DNA of 64,000 nt from Bacteroidetes bacterium GWF2_40_14 (lineage in GTDB: Bacteria > Bacteroidota > Bacteroidia > Bacteroidales > UBA932), in NCBI GenBank assembly GCA_001769195.1, contig MEOK01000020.1, forward strand, positions 1-64,000. The letters run 5' to 3'. The notes under the pieces were generated by a model. It was not told where the DNA came from. It searched no databases and saw only the letters and a program-made list of their open reading frames with translations. Numbering within the stretch: the stretch's first letter is position 1; each line of letters begins with the position of its first letter. The translations under genes were made by a program, and so were the position numbers. Shown one piece after another: positions 1-8,618 of this stretch.

Positions 1-82
1 AACCGCTGTATACGAGACCCGTACGTACAGTGGTGTGAGAGGCTCTCCCCGTCAGGTCAACTGTCGGGGCAGTCTACTCGAT
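1..82 (+). mobile_element. Group II intron, 3' end only (domains V and VI)
   Basis: Bases 2-34 fold into a domain V-like hairpin. The lower stem 2-10/26-34 has a single G-U pair, followed by a 2-nt CG bulge at 24-25, the upper stem 11-14/20-23 and a small loop. A CGC triad lies at 4-6 on the 5' strand, where the catalytic triad is expected. A second hairpin (CCCCG 47-51 with CGGGG 65-69) fits domain VI, and the element closes with CTACTCGAT at 74-82, a common intron 3' end. The reverse transcriptase/maturase and domains I-IV would lie left of the window. The exact intron boundary is inferred. Confidence 0.72.
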
Positions 83-271
83 GACTTTCGCTTAGTGGGT
101 GCCCAAATCTTCATTGCAAGTATATCACAACCAACCACTATGTTATTTATACACATAATTTGTGTATGTGACTATCTCATTTCAACGCTCATGATGGCAA
201 TTACTGTCGGGATTTACCCACTTCGCTCCTTTTGTGGGTACCAAACTGTTCACTGAAGTTTCCCATGTGTT

Positions 272-366
272 AACTCCCTTGAAGTTTTTTGTATGTAGCA
301 CATTGTCTATAAGATATGAATTATTTTCATTTAATGTCGCAATTTATGAAAAACTTCAAGGGAGTT
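272..366. repeat. 18-bp perfect inverted repeat, 59-nt spacer
   Basis: Bases 272-289 (AACTCCCTTGAAGTTTTT) are the exact reverse complement of 349-366. The spacer is AT-rich and has no open frame. It could be the two ends of a small non-autonomous mobile element, or a long hairpin. No target duplication was recognised. Confidence 0.6.
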
Positions 367-400
367 TTTGTCCCACCTAGCATGAAATGTAAATATCTGA

Positions 401-450
401 AACAAATAAAAAATGGGTAAATCTGATATTTTGTCAGATTCGCCCACTTT
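401..450 (-). terminator. Rho-independent terminator after the SlyD gene
   Basis: Read on the minus strand, a stem built from AAAGTGGG...AATCTGA with TCAGATTT...CCCATTT is followed by TTTTTTATTTG. The stem is nearly perfect apart from one mismatch per side. It lies about 65 bp past the slyD-like stop codon. Confidence 0.7.
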
Positions 451-516
451 TATCTTTATCGGGAACACAATGTGCGTCCCTGTTTACACTGCGTCCCCGT
501 GCACTTATCCGTGTAC

Positions 517-1053
517 TTATTCGCAGCCTGAGCAACCGGAACATCCGCCGCTTGTGCTGCAAGATGATTCTTCCTTCTCGCCGTGAAGACCTTTTGTCAG
601 TTCTTGCTGACTTGCTTCACGTACAGCAACTACTACACCTGTGAAGTGCAGGTCAGCACCCGCAAGAGGGTGGTTGAAGTTCATAACCACAACATCTTCC
701 TTGATTTCGTCTATGGTACCCTGAAGGCGGTTTCCATCTGAATCCTGCATTGGAAGCACATTTCCAACAGTTAGCAGACCATCCTCTATCTTTCCTTCAA
801 TCATGAACATGTCCTTTGGAAGCTCTACAATGGCGTCCTCATTTTCCTCACCGTATCCCTCCAGAGCTGTCAATTTAAAGTCGAAGCTGTCTCCTACCTC
901 CTTGTTTGCTACATTCTCTTCGAATTTTGGCAGAAGATAACCTGTGCCAAAGATAAATTCCATTGGTTTGTCAGCTGTGACTGTTTCCATGACATCTCCG
1001 TCTACAACAAGAGTATAGGACAGAGCAACAACTTTATTAGTGCCGATTTTCAT
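517..1053 (-). CDS. slyD: FKBP-type peptidyl-prolyl cis-trans isomerase, SlyD family
   Basis: This 178-aa protein is a cytoplasmic prolyl isomerase and chaperone of the SlyD type. The N-terminal part (about residues 1-70) has the FKBP pattern interrupted by the insert-in-flap chaperone domain (about 70-130), as in SlyD; the segment FNHPLAG (about 125-132) is a SlyD hallmark. The C-terminal tail (about 163-178) is short and rich in Cys, Ser and Gly, with four Cys in the last 16 residues. SlyD tails bind nickel and other metals, although the E. coli tail is His-rich, so metal binding here is inferred. The ATG at 1053 is the natural start. The gene is followed by its own terminator, so it probably ends its transcription unit. 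Confidence 0.92.
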   Translation of the reverse strand: MKIGTNKVVALSYTLVVDGDVMETVTADKPMEFIFGTGYLLPKFEENVANKEVGDSFDFKLTALEGYGEENEDAIVELPKDMFMIEGKIEDGLLTVGNVLPMQDSDGNRLQGTIDEIKEDVVVMNFNHPLAGADLHFTGVVVAVREASQQELTKGLHGEKEESSCSTSGGCSGCSGCE

Positions 1054-1113
1054 TTTTTCTGTGATTTTAAAGTAATATGTTTTGTAAAGTTAACTGCATA
1101 TGCAAATATTGTG

Positions 1114-2538
1114 CTAAATTTTTCTTCTGATCTTATAACCAATAGCAGCAACAAATAGTGTTACAAGAGGCGTAATTATGTTGAAAAAACAATAGGGAAG
1201 ATATGCCAGAGTTGAAACATGTAAAACACCGGATTGAGCCACCCCGCATGTGTTCCATGGTACGAGCACAGAAGTCACTGTGCCTGAATCTTCCAGTGTC
1301 CTGCTGAGTAATTCGGGAGCATATCCCTTCTTTCTGTATGTATCTGCAAACATTTTTCCGGGAAGCAATATTGCCATATATTGGTCGGACAGGGTTATGT
1401 TGCAGAAGATTGTAGATGCAACAGTAGAGCCTACTAAAGTGAATGTGTTTTTAACAAATTTCAACATCATCTCTGTAATTGTCTGAATCATACCACTTGC
1501 CTCCATCACGCCGCCAAATGTCACTACACAAAGGATTAGCCATACTGTATTAAGCATTCCTGCCATACCTTTTGTTGCTGTTAGAGTATTGAGCATTGCA
1601 TCTCCGGTATCTATACTTACACTCCCTGATAGCATTTTCATAGCAGCTACAAAATTGATTGTAAACTTATCGCTTACACCTACAGCTATCTGTGAGCAAA
1701 GATCGGGTTGTACCAGACATGCTACAACTGCTCCTATTACTGCAGAGAGAAACAGGGTAATGAATGGAGAAACCTTTTTTACAATCATTACTATTGTAAA
1801 AACAGGTATAAGAAACAAAAAGGGAGAGATTTTGAAAGTAGATGTGATTGCATTAAGCTGACTTTCTACGTTGACAGAAGAGGATACCGGAATCAGAAAT
1901 CCAGCAACAGCAAAAATAATAAATGTAATGACAAAGGAAGGAACTATGGTTATAAGCATATACTTTACATGGGTGTATAAATCGACACCGGCAACGGCTG
2001 CTGCCAGATTTGTTGTGTCAGAAAGAGGAGAAAGCTTATCGCCGAAGTAAGCCCCGGATATTATTGCTCCTGCCAGCCAAGGTGCAGAGAACCCAAGAAT
2101 TTGCCCTGCTGAGAGCATGGCAACACCAATGGTGCCTACGGTTGTCCAAGAACTGCCGGACATGAGTGACACAGCTGAACACAAAACAAATGTAACTACC
2201 AAAAAAACAGATGGATGTATTAGTTTGAGACCATAAAAAATCATTGTAGGTACAACACCGCTTATCATCCATGATCCTGTAAGCGCACCAATCATAAGAA
2301 GTATGAAAATTGCCGAACCGGTCTTGGTAAGGTGATCCATCATGCCTGCTTCTAGTTTCTCCCAGGGAACCTTGAGATAGCCGATTGCGATAATAATGCT
2401 GAGAACACTTGTCAGTAAAAGTGAAATCTGGGAAGGCCCCGATGATATGTTATCTCCAAACAGACGAACACCAAGGGAAATCATTGCAACAAGAAAAATG
2501 ATAGGAACAAACGAGATAAAAAGACCGGGTTTTTTCAT
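1114..2538 (-). CDS. Na+/H+ antiporter, NhaC family
   Basis: A 474-aa inner-membrane protein with about 11-13 hydrophobic segments spread over its whole length. The conserved central region around residues 130-180 contains SGSSWTTVGTIG and GAYFGDKLSPLSDTTNLAA, the strongly conserved core of NhaC-type antiporters. Family members exchange external protons for internal sodium, and some exchange malate for lactate, so the exact substrate cannot be read from sequence. The ATG at 2538 lies 9 nt beyond the stop of the pmbA-like gene, which suggests co-transcription with the tldD-pmbA pair upstream. Length is normal for the family. Confidence 0.88.
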   Translation of the reverse strand: MKKPGLFISFVPIIFLVAMISLGVRLFGDNISSGPSQISLLLTSVLSIIIAIGYLKVPWEKLEAGMMDHLTKTGSAIFILLMIGALTGSWMISGVVPTMIFYGLKLIHPSVFLVVTFVLCSAVSLMSGSSWTTVGTIGVAMLSAGQILGFSAPWLAGAIISGAYFGDKLSPLSDTTNLAAAVAGVDLYTHVKYMLITIVPSFVITFIIFAVAGFLIPVSSSVNVESQLNAITSTFKISPFLFLIPVFTIVMIVKKVSPFITLFLSAVIGAVVACLVQPDLCSQIAVGVSDKFTINFVAAMKMLSGSVSIDTGDAMLNTLTATKGMAGMLNTVWLILCVVTFGGVMEASGMIQTITEMMLKFVKNTFTLVGSTVASTIFCNITLSDQYMAILLPGKMFADTYRKKGYAPELLSRTLEDSGTVTSVLVPWNTCGVAQSGVLHVSTLAYLPYCFFNIITPLVTLFVAAIGYKIRRKI

Positions 2539-2547
2539 ATATCTGTT

Positions 2548-3885
2548 TTATATTCCGTTAAAATCCACTAATTCAAAAGCTAGTGTGGGTATTTGCCATC
2601 TGCTGGAATTTCTTGGATCGGTGCCGATTTCAATTATATTGTTCCATAGAGAAATAATATTTCCCGTCACATTCATCTCTTTGATTGGATGCAGTATTTT
2701 TCCGTTCTCAAAGAAAAATCCCTCTACCCCGAAGGAGAAATCACCGGTGGAGGAGTTGGTGTTTCCTCCGTTGAATCCGGTTACAAATATACCATTATTG
2801 CATTTGGACAATATATGGTCCAGGTCCTTGTGTGTCTTTTTAAGCTCATTGCCCTTCATCAGGCAATTTAAGACAGAGGGACCATCAACCGTTACTGGCA
2901 TCCCTAGTTTTTGCGAGTGATAAGTGTTTATGAAATATGTATTTACTATACCATTTTCAATTATGTTCATTGGTTTGGTCGCTACCCCCTCGCCATCAAA
3001 ATACCGGGAACCAAACGCTCCCACAAGGTGGGCATTGTCGAAGAGTGTAAAAGATGGAGAGAATACCTGTTTGCCAAGCATTCCCTTGAGGAAAGAGTTG
3101 TTTTGCTGAATTGAGGCCCCGTTCAAGGCGGAGATTATTGGTGAAATCAGCCTGCTTGAAGCTGTATTCTCAACCACCATATTATATTTTCCGGATTTGA
3201 GTTTTTTTGGATTAAGCCTTCTGAGAGCTCTTTCCAGTGATTTTGTGCCACATCCTTCAATTTTGAGATCGTTGAAAAATATAGTGCTTTCGTACCACCA
3301 TGCTTCCGGTCTGGCATCGCCGCGTCCCTTGACAGAACATTCGGTGCTTACAGTAAAGGTTGACTGACTGCTTTCGTCTTCAAACCCCTGTGAGTCAATC
3401 ATGTAAAAATAATCGTCTGTGTCACCGTATTCGCTGTTAACGGTTATAACCCTTTTGTCCTTACCCAAAACTTCAGATGCGCAAGCAAATGCAATTCTCG
3501 ATTTTTCTGCCGGCTCGATTGATTCGACAGAGTTGTCGTATTGTTCCAGATCTGCACCGCCTCCGGTATAGTATAGTGATTTATCCGGAAGCCTGCGGTA
3601 TGGATCTGGTGTAAGCAGCCTGGTTGCTTCTATTCCCTTTCCGATAAAATTTCCAATCTCATCTGCTTCAGTGCGATTTGTGGAAAAAGAACCGTATCTG
3701 CTGTCGACATACAACTGGATATATAAAGAAGAACCGGTTGATTGCTGCAACCTGTCAAGTTTATCGTTTCTTACAGAGTAGGAACACTGCTTTGCTATGT
3801 TCAGACTTATTCTTGCTGCCTGACAACCCTTATTGAGAGAAATTTCAAGAGCCTTTACAGCTGTTTCTTTTGGATTTAGTGACAT
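2548..3885 (-). CDS. pmbA: TldE/PmbA-type subunit of the TldD-TldE metalloprotease
   Basis: A 445-aa member of the U62/PmbA family. TldD and TldE form a heterodimer that degrades unfolded peptides and, in some bacteria, matures microcins or acts on CcdA. This subunit lacks the HExxxH zinc site found in its neighbour, as expected for TldE. The open frame extends 31 codons further upstream, but that part overlaps the tldD coding sequence in another frame. The ATG at 3885-3883 overlaps the tldD stop by one base (TAATG), giving classical translational coupling, so it was chosen as the start. The conserved C-terminal segments GSRYFDGEG and TGFNGGN fit the family. Confidence 0.9.
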   Translation of the reverse strand: MSLNPKETAVKALEISLNKGCQAARISLNIAKQCSYSVRNDKLDRLQQSTGSSLYIQLYVDSRYGSFSTNRTEADEIGNFIGKGIEATRLLTPDPYRRLPDKSLYYTGGGADLEQYDNSVESIEPAEKSRIAFACASEVLGKDKRVITVNSEYGDTDDYFYMIDSQGFEDESSQSTFTVSTECSVKGRGDARPEAWWYESTIFFNDLKIEGCGTKSLERALRRLNPKKLKSGKYNMVVENTASSRLISPIISALNGASIQQNNSFLKGMLGKQVFSPSFTLFDNAHLVGAFGSRYFDGEGVATKPMNIIENGIVNTYFINTYHSQKLGMPVTVDGPSVLNCLMKGNELKKTHKDLDHILSKCNNGIFVTGFNGGNTNSSTGDFSFGVEGFFFENGKILHPIKEMNVTGNIISLWNNIIEIGTDPRNSSRWQIPTLAFELVDFNGI

Positions 3886-5309
3886 TAGCTTTGAACCCCT
3901 CCTACGGTTAGTTTTTTTACAAGAACAGTTGGCATTCCGCAAGATACGGCACAATATTGTTCCTTTCCGCAGGTCCATGTACCATTGTCTATGACAGAAT
4001 TATTTCCGACAGCTACAATATCTGCCAAGGCCTGAGGGCCGTTCCCAATTATATTTATATCCTTGATTGGTCGGGTAAGTTTCCCGTTCTCGATGAGATA
4101 TCCGGATTTCACGTAGAAAGTAAAGTCCCCTGCGCCTATCTGAACCTGGCCATTGGAGAAATTGTCTACATATATCCCCTTTTTGACAGATGAAATAATG
4201 TCAGTTTCGCTACTGCTCCCGTTTTCCATGTAGGTTGCACGCATTCTTGGCAGAGGCATGAACCTGAAAGATTCCCTTCTCCCGTTTCCGGTAGGTGCAG
4301 TTTTATAATAACCTGCACTTATCCTGTCATGCAGATAGGAGGTAAGTACACCATCACGAACCATGTAAGTTTTTTGGCCTATCACACCTTCGTCGTCGAA
4401 GTTAACAGAACCTCTGTTCCCCGGAATAGTACCGTCGTCTATTACTGAAATCTCAGATGAGCAGATTGTCTTGCCGAATTTGTCTGCGAAAATTGATGTG
4501 TTCAGCCGGTTGAAATCGGCTTCAAAAGCATGTCCTATAGCTTCGTGCAACAAAATGCCTGACCCACCTGCGCCCATAACAACAGGAAGCTCTCCACCTT
4601 TTGGCTGGATTGCATTAAAAAGAAATGCTGTTCTCTCAACAACCTCTTTTGCAACCTCGTTAACCAGGTCGTCTGTCAAAAACTCAAAACCTGTTCTGAA
4701 ACTTCTTGAAGAGCTGCTGTTTTCCACTTTTCCGTCACTCTCCATAATACAAGTAGCAGCAATGGATGCCATAGGTCTTTCGTCAAAGGCAAGCAGACCA
4801 TCTGAATTGAAGAATAGTATCAGGGTTGTAGAGTCCGATATTTTGGCAAGTACTTTATTTACCCTGGAATCAAGTGCGAAAATTTTTGAATTCATGTTCC
4901 GCAGAAAAGGAATTTTACTTGATATGGGATTCTCTTCCCATGAGGTGATAATTGGATAAAAGTTTGTGAATTTAAGTGGATTTATTCTGATCGGGGGCAT
5001 TTCTTTAATGCTGGAAGTGGCTATCTGTGAGGCGGCTTTTGCTGCTTTCTCCATCTCTTTCATTGTCGTAATCTCGGTATAGGCATAACCCGTCTGGTCG
5101 CCATAAACCACACGTATACCCATTCCATAATCTATATGAGAGCCGGCTGCATTTACCTCACCATCTCTTAACGCAATTTCGTTAGAGATACTGTGCTCAA
5201 AATACAAATCTGCATAGTCACCGCCATTTGAAAGGGCTATTTGTATCAGCCTGAGGAGATCTTCTCTTGCTACACCAAAAAAAGCCATCATTTTGTGAAG
5301 TTCAGTCAT
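3885..5309 (-). CDS. tldD: TldD-type catalytic subunit of the TldD-TldE metalloprotease
   Basis: This protein (474 aa from the ATG at 5309) carries the zinc protease motif HEAIGH with H255, E256 and H260, inside the typical context LLHEAIGHAFEAD. It pairs with the TldE-type protein encoded directly downstream with a one-base overlap. The open frame can be extended to a TTG at 5327, but a predicted -7 promoter element overlaps that TTG, so the ATG at 5309 (or the two ATGs at 5291 and 5288) is more likely. The conserved C-terminal region includes VGNNSVIDNGTW and a cysteine-containing end typical of TldD. It is probably cytoplasmic. Confidence 0.93.
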   Translation of the reverse strand: MTELHKMMAFFGVAREDLLRLIQIALSNGGDYADLYFEHSISNEIALRDGEVNAAGSHIDYGMGIRVVYGDQTGYAYTEITTMKEMEKAAKAASQIATSSIKEMPPIRINPLKFTNFYPIITSWEENPISSKIPFLRNMNSKIFALDSRVNKVLAKISDSTTLILFFNSDGLLAFDERPMASIAATCIMESDGKVENSSSSRSFRTGFEFLTDDLVNEVAKEVVERTAFLFNAIQPKGGELPVVMGAGGSGILLHEAIGHAFEADFNRLNTSIFADKFGKTICSSEISVIDDGTIPGNRGSVNFDDEGVIGQKTYMVRDGVLTSYLHDRISAGYYKTAPTGNGRRESFRFMPLPRMRATYMENGSSSETDIISSVKKGIYVDNFSNGQVQIGAGDFTFYVKSGYLIENGKLTRPIKDINIIGNGPQALADIVAVGNNSVIDNGTWTCGKEQYCAVSCGMPTVLVKKLTVGGVQS

Positions 5310-5324
5310 CAGATTTATTTTCTG

Positions 5325-5356
5325 CAAAGTAATCTAAAAATGCATAAATTAGCAAA
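5325..5356 (-). promoter_or_regulatory. Candidate Bacteroidota-type promoter for tldD
   Basis: On the minus strand, TTTG (5356-5353), a 20-bp spacer and TTACTTTG (5332-5325) match the -33/-7 consensus with one mismatch in TAnnTTTG. The predicted transcript would start near 5318, just ahead of the ATG at 5309. The divergent gene begins at 5375, so this 47-bp region serves both. Confidence 0.45.
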
Positions 5357-5374
5357 TTGTAATGTTAGATAACT

Positions 5375-6271
5375 ATGGATCAACCAAAACTTGAAAGACT
5401 GCTTAGGGTAATGCAGCTTTTAATCAACAATAAAAGATACACCGTTGAAGATCTTGCAGATAGGCTCGGCACATCTGCAAGAACTGCATACAGGTACATA
5501 GATACTTTCAAGAATGCCGGCTTTCTGGTTAACGAAATTGACGGAATATACTCTCTCAGTAAAGAGTCAAAACAATTCAGAAGCATTTCGGAACTTGTAT
5601 ACTTTACCGAGGAGGAGGCATTTATTCTTAAAAGAGCCATTGAGTCAATTGATGATGAAAATCCGGCACTGGGTGGATTGAAGAAAAAACTCTATTCAGT
5701 ATACGATTTCAAGCGAATTGCAGATGTTGTGGTTCATCCCGGTCAGCTTAATATTGTCAATAACCTTATAGAAGCCATTAAATACAAGGAGCAAGTAATA
5801 CTTAAAAATTACCGTTCATCCAACAGCAGCAACGTCACTGACAGGCTGACGGAACCTTTTGCATTTGACACAAACATGGTTCAGGTATTTTGTTTTGAAC
5901 CCGCCAGCAATCAGAACAAACTGTTTAAGGTGGCGCGGATAGAAGAGGTGATAAGACTCGACAAGGACTGGTGCTTTGAATCTCTTCACCGGAAAGCAAA
6001 GACCGATGTATTCAGAATTTCAGGATTCGACGAACTCGGAGTAGAGCTCAGACTCACCATGCTGGCTGCAAATCTGCTAAAGGAAGAGTACCCGCTGTCA
6101 GAACAATTTATTACAAAAATAACAGATAATGAGTTTATTTTTAAGACAACAGTATGCAGTTATGAGGGGGTGGGCAGGTTTGTACTAGGTCTGTGCAATG
6201 AAACAGATGTACTGGGGAGTCCGGAGTTTAAATTATTTCTTGATGACAAAAGAGCAAAGAGCAGATTTTAG
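5375..6271 (+). CDS. WYL-domain transcriptional regulator with N-terminal HTH
   Basis: A 298-aa regulator. Residues 5-60 form a winged helix-turn-helix of the HTH_11/DeoR type (LLINNKRYTVEDLADRLGTS then RTAYRYIDTF). The middle and C-terminal part (about 135-230) matches the WYL ligand-sensing domain, although the W-Y-L triplet itself is not intact. It is transcribed divergently from tldD and lies 92 bp ahead of the aryl polyene/dialkylresorcinol operon on the same strand. Many WYL proteins respond to nucleic acids or nucleotides, but its ligand is unknown here. Control of the pigment operon is plausible from position only. The ATG at 5375 aligns with the start of the HTH. Confidence 0.85.
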   Translation: MDQPKLERLLRVMQLLINNKRYTVEDLADRLGTSARTAYRYIDTFKNAGFLVNEIDGIYSLSKESKQFRSISELVYFTEEEAFILKRAIESIDDENPALGGLKKKLYSVYDFKRIADVVVHPGQLNIVNNLIEAIKYKEQVILKNYRSSNSSNVTDRLTEPFAFDTNMVQVFCFEPASNQNKLFKVARIEEVIRLDKDWCFESLHRKAKTDVFRISGFDELGVELRLTMLAANLLKEEYPLSEQFITKITDNEFIFKTTVCSYEGVGRFVLGLCNETDVLGSPEFKLFLDDKRAKSRF

Positions 6272-6304
6272 CGTTTGTGCTTAAATGTTTCAAGGATAAA
6301 ATTA

Positions 6305-6336
6305 TTTGCTTTTTTTACCAATTTAGCCTAATTTTG
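6305..6336 (+). promoter_or_regulatory. Promoter of the aryl polyene/dialkylresorcinol operon
   Basis: TTTG at 6305-6308, a 20-bp spacer and TAATTTTG at 6329-6336 match the Bacteroidota -33/-7 consensus exactly. Transcription is predicted to start near 6343-6345, leaving a leader of only about 20 nt before the GTG at 6364. No comparably good promoter was seen again until a weak -7 element at 28665. Confidence 0.7.
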
Positions 6337-6363
6337 CGTGGATAATTACTTAAGTAATACAAG

Positions 6364-7884
6364 GTGTTTAGAATTTCTAAGGATATCTCATTTGAAGATA
6401 TAAAAAAAATAGTACAGGGAAGGGAAGAAATAGTTATAGACAGTGCTATAGCCAACAAGATTCAGGAGAACTTTGCTTTTCTGGATAAGTTTCGCAAAGA
6501 CAAGATAATCTATGGAATAACCACAGGCTTCGGCCCGATGGCTCAGTACAGGATTGACGACGATTCTCTTATTCAGCTTCAATATAATATTATAAGGAGT
6601 CATTGTACCGGTGCCGGAAAACCATTGGACGATATATACGTAAGAGCCGCTATGCTTGCAAGGATGACCACTTTTTTACAGGGTCTCTCAGGTGTCAACA
6701 TGGAGCTTATTGACTTGCTGGTCAATTTCCTGAATTTAGAAATATATCCGATTATTCCTGAACACGGCAGTGTAGGAGCCAGCGGAGATCTTGTTCAGAT
6801 GGCCCATATCGCGCTTACACTAATAGGAGAAGGAGAAGTAAGACACAAGGGTGAGGTAAGGGATACAGCATCTGTAATGAAAGAATACGGGCTCAAGCCA
6901 ATCTCTATATATATAAGAGAGGGACTGGCCCTTGCCAATGGGACGGGAATGATGACAGGAATTGGGTTCATCAATATTGTTAACGCAAAGAAACTCCTCA
7001 GATGGTCTATTCTTGCCTCTGTTATGATGAACGAGATTACCCACGCATACGACGATTTCGTGTCGGAATCGTTAAATAATTCCAAGCCTCACCCGGGTCA
7101 GCTTGCAATAGCAGATCTGATGCGGGGAATCATGAGTAGTTCAGGCAGATTCAAGAAGAGGGAGTGCGAATTGTACAATAACAATCACAACGAGTCGGTC
7201 TTTGTGCATAAGGTGCAGAGTTACTACTCTCTCAGATGTGTGCCTCAGATCCTGGGCCCGGTTTATGATACAATTGAAAATGCAGAGAAAGTAGTTATAA
7301 CTGAGTTTAACAGCGCTTGTGACAACCCTATTGTAGATAACAAGTCAAACAATATCTATCATGGGGGTAACTTCCATGGCGACTATGTAAGCTTTGAAAT
7401 GGACAAGCTAAAAATTGCGGTAACAAAACTGACAATGCTTGCAGAGCGACAACTTAATTATCTTTTCCACGACAAAATCAACGGAATTCTACCTCCTTTC
7501 GTAAATCTGGGAGTATTAGGACTGAATTACGGACTTCAGGCGGCTCAGTTTACAGCAACATCAACAACAGCAGAGTGCCAGACACTTTCAAACCCAATGT
7601 ATATCCATAGCATACCAAATAATAATGATAATCAAGATATTGTAAGCATGGGTACAAATTCTGCGCTTTTAGCCAAAACAGTAATAGAGAACTCATTTCA
7701 GGTTCTGGCAATACAATATATGGCATTGATGCAAGCTATTGATTATTTGAAAATTGAAAATGATCTTTCGGAAGAGAGCCTGAAAGTATATCGCAATATC
7801 AGATCCTTTTTTCCTGTTTTTGCAGATGATACACCTCTGCATAAAGATATTGAGAACACAATCAATTACCTAAAGGAGAATTAA
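6364..7884 (+). CDS. Tyrosine ammonia-lyase-like aromatic amino acid lyase (MIO family)
   Basis: This 506-aa protein has the Ala139-Ser140-Gly141 triad that cyclises to the MIO prosthetic group (context GSVGASGDL). At the selectivity position it has Ser79-His80. As I recall, the flexirubin-cluster tyrosine ammonia-lyase of Flavobacterium johnsoniae has the same pair in the same context and also shares IPNNNDNQDIVSMGTNSA and YHGGNFHGDY. It would therefore deaminate tyrosine to 4-coumarate, the aryl starter unit. A histidine-degradation role is unlikely, because no hut genes are nearby and it heads a polyketide operon. The start codon is GTG at 6364, chosen because it aligns with the family N-terminus and follows the predicted promoter by about 20 nt. 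Confidence 0.85.
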   Translation: MFRISKDISFEDIKKIVQGREEIVIDSAIANKIQENFAFLDKFRKDKIIYGITTGFGPMAQYRIDDDSLIQLQYNIIRSHCTGAGKPLDDIYVRAAMLARMTTFLQGLSGVNMELIDLLVNFLNLEIYPIIPEHGSVGASGDLVQMAHIALTLIGEGEVRHKGEVRDTASVMKEYGLKPISIYIREGLALANGTGMMTGIGFINIVNAKKLLRWSILASVMMNEITHAYDDFVSESLNNSKPHPGQLAIADLMRGIMSSSGRFKKRECELYNNNHNESVFVHKVQSYYSLRCVPQILGPVYDTIENAEKVVITEFNSACDNPIVDNKSNNIYHGGNFHGDYVSFEMDKLKIAVTKLTMLAERQLNYLFHDKINGILPPFVNLGVLGLNYGLQAAQFTATSTTAECQTLSNPMYIHSIPNNNDNQDIVSMGTNSALLAKTVIENSFQVLAIQYMALMQAIDYLKIENDLSEESLKVYRNIRSFFPVFADDTPLHKDIENTINYLKEN

Positions 7885-7885
7885 T

Positions 7886-8614
7886 ATGAGATATGCTTTG
7901 GTAACAGGAGGTAGCAGAGGAATCGGACGGGCCATATGTCTGAAGCTTGCAACTATGGGATTCTCGGTTATTGTAAACTACAATAATAATGAGGATGCAG
8001 CCGCTGATACCATGGTCACAATAATCAAAGCAGGGGGAGATGCCTCAATTTTAAAATTTGACGTTTCCAACAGGGAAGAGGTTGACTTAGCATTGAAAAA
8101 CTGGAGAGATGCTCATGAAAAGGAATATATAGAGATATTGGTGAACAATGCCGGCATAAGGGAAGATAACCTGATGTTATGGATGGAACCGGAAAGCTGG
8201 CACAAGGTTATTGGAGTATCGCTTCACGGCATGTTCTATGTAACCCGGGCCCTCATTAAGGACATGCTGGTTAAGAGATCGGGCAGGGTGATAAACATTG
8301 TATCACTTTCTGGAATAAAGGGACTGCCGGGTCAGACTAACTACTCAGCAGCGAAAGGAGGAGTAATTGCTGCTACAAAGGCTCTAGCTCAGGAAGTTGC
8401 AAGAAAGGGGGTTACTGTAAATGCTGTAGCTCCCGGCTTTATACAGAGCGATATGACTAAAGGTCTGGACGAGGATATGTTAAAGAAACAAATCCCCATG
8501 GACAGATTCGGAAAACCTGAAGAGGTAGCAGATCTTGTGGGATTTCTGGCATCTTCAGGTTCATCTTACATAACAGGAGAGGTAATTTCCATAAACGGAG
8601 GTTTATATACTTAA
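7886..8614 (+). CDS. 3-oxoacyl-ACP reductase, FabG-like (SDR family)
   Basis: A 242-aa short-chain dehydrogenase with the cofactor motif GGSRGIG (residues 8-14), the NNAG motif, the catalytic YxxxK in NYSAAKGG, and the conserved PGFI segment after the active site. This is the size and layout of FabG. In the operon it would reduce each 3-ketoacyl-ACP during polyene chain extension, using NADPH by analogy. The ATG at 7886 lies one base past the lyase stop and is preceded by a clear AAAGGAG ribosome-binding site inside the lyase coding end, which is unusual for this phylum and suggests strong translation. Confidence 0.9.
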   Translation: MRYALVTGGSRGIGRAICLKLATMGFSVIVNYNNNEDAAADTMVTIIKAGGDASILKFDVSNREEVDLALKNWRDAHEKEYIEILVNNAGIREDNLMLWMEPESWHKVIGVSLHGMFYVTRALIKDMLVKRSGRVINIVSLSGIKGLPGQTNYSAAKGGVIAATKALAQEVARKGVTVNAVAPGFIQSDMTKGLDEDMLKKQIPMDRFGKPEEVADLVGFLASSGSSYITGEVISINGGLYT

Positions 8615-8618
8615 TAGC

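Larger units (their letters stand above)
83..516. other. Non-coding stretch downstream of the intron
   Basis: I see no convincing gene here. The only open frame (35-256) starts inside the intron tail and looks like chance. The stretch holds a small hairpin (ACCCAC/GTGGGT near 217-240), the inverted repeat at 272-366 and the terminator at 401-450. Confidence 0.6.

Noticed and set aside
35-256. Open frame of 73 codons at the left edge
   Set aside because: It begins within the group II intron tail, has no conserved pattern or ribosome-binding site, and crosses the predicted intron boundary.
3886-3978. N-terminal extension of the TldE-type protein
   Set aside because: It overlaps the TldD coding region in another frame. 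The TAATG overlap at 3885 gives a better start.
6364-7884. Histidine ammonia-lyase of histidine degradation
   Set aside because: No hutU, hutI or hutG genes are near, and the gene heads a polyketide operon. The Ser79-His80 pair also occurs, as I recall, in the tyrosine lyase of the F. johnsoniae flexirubin cluster.
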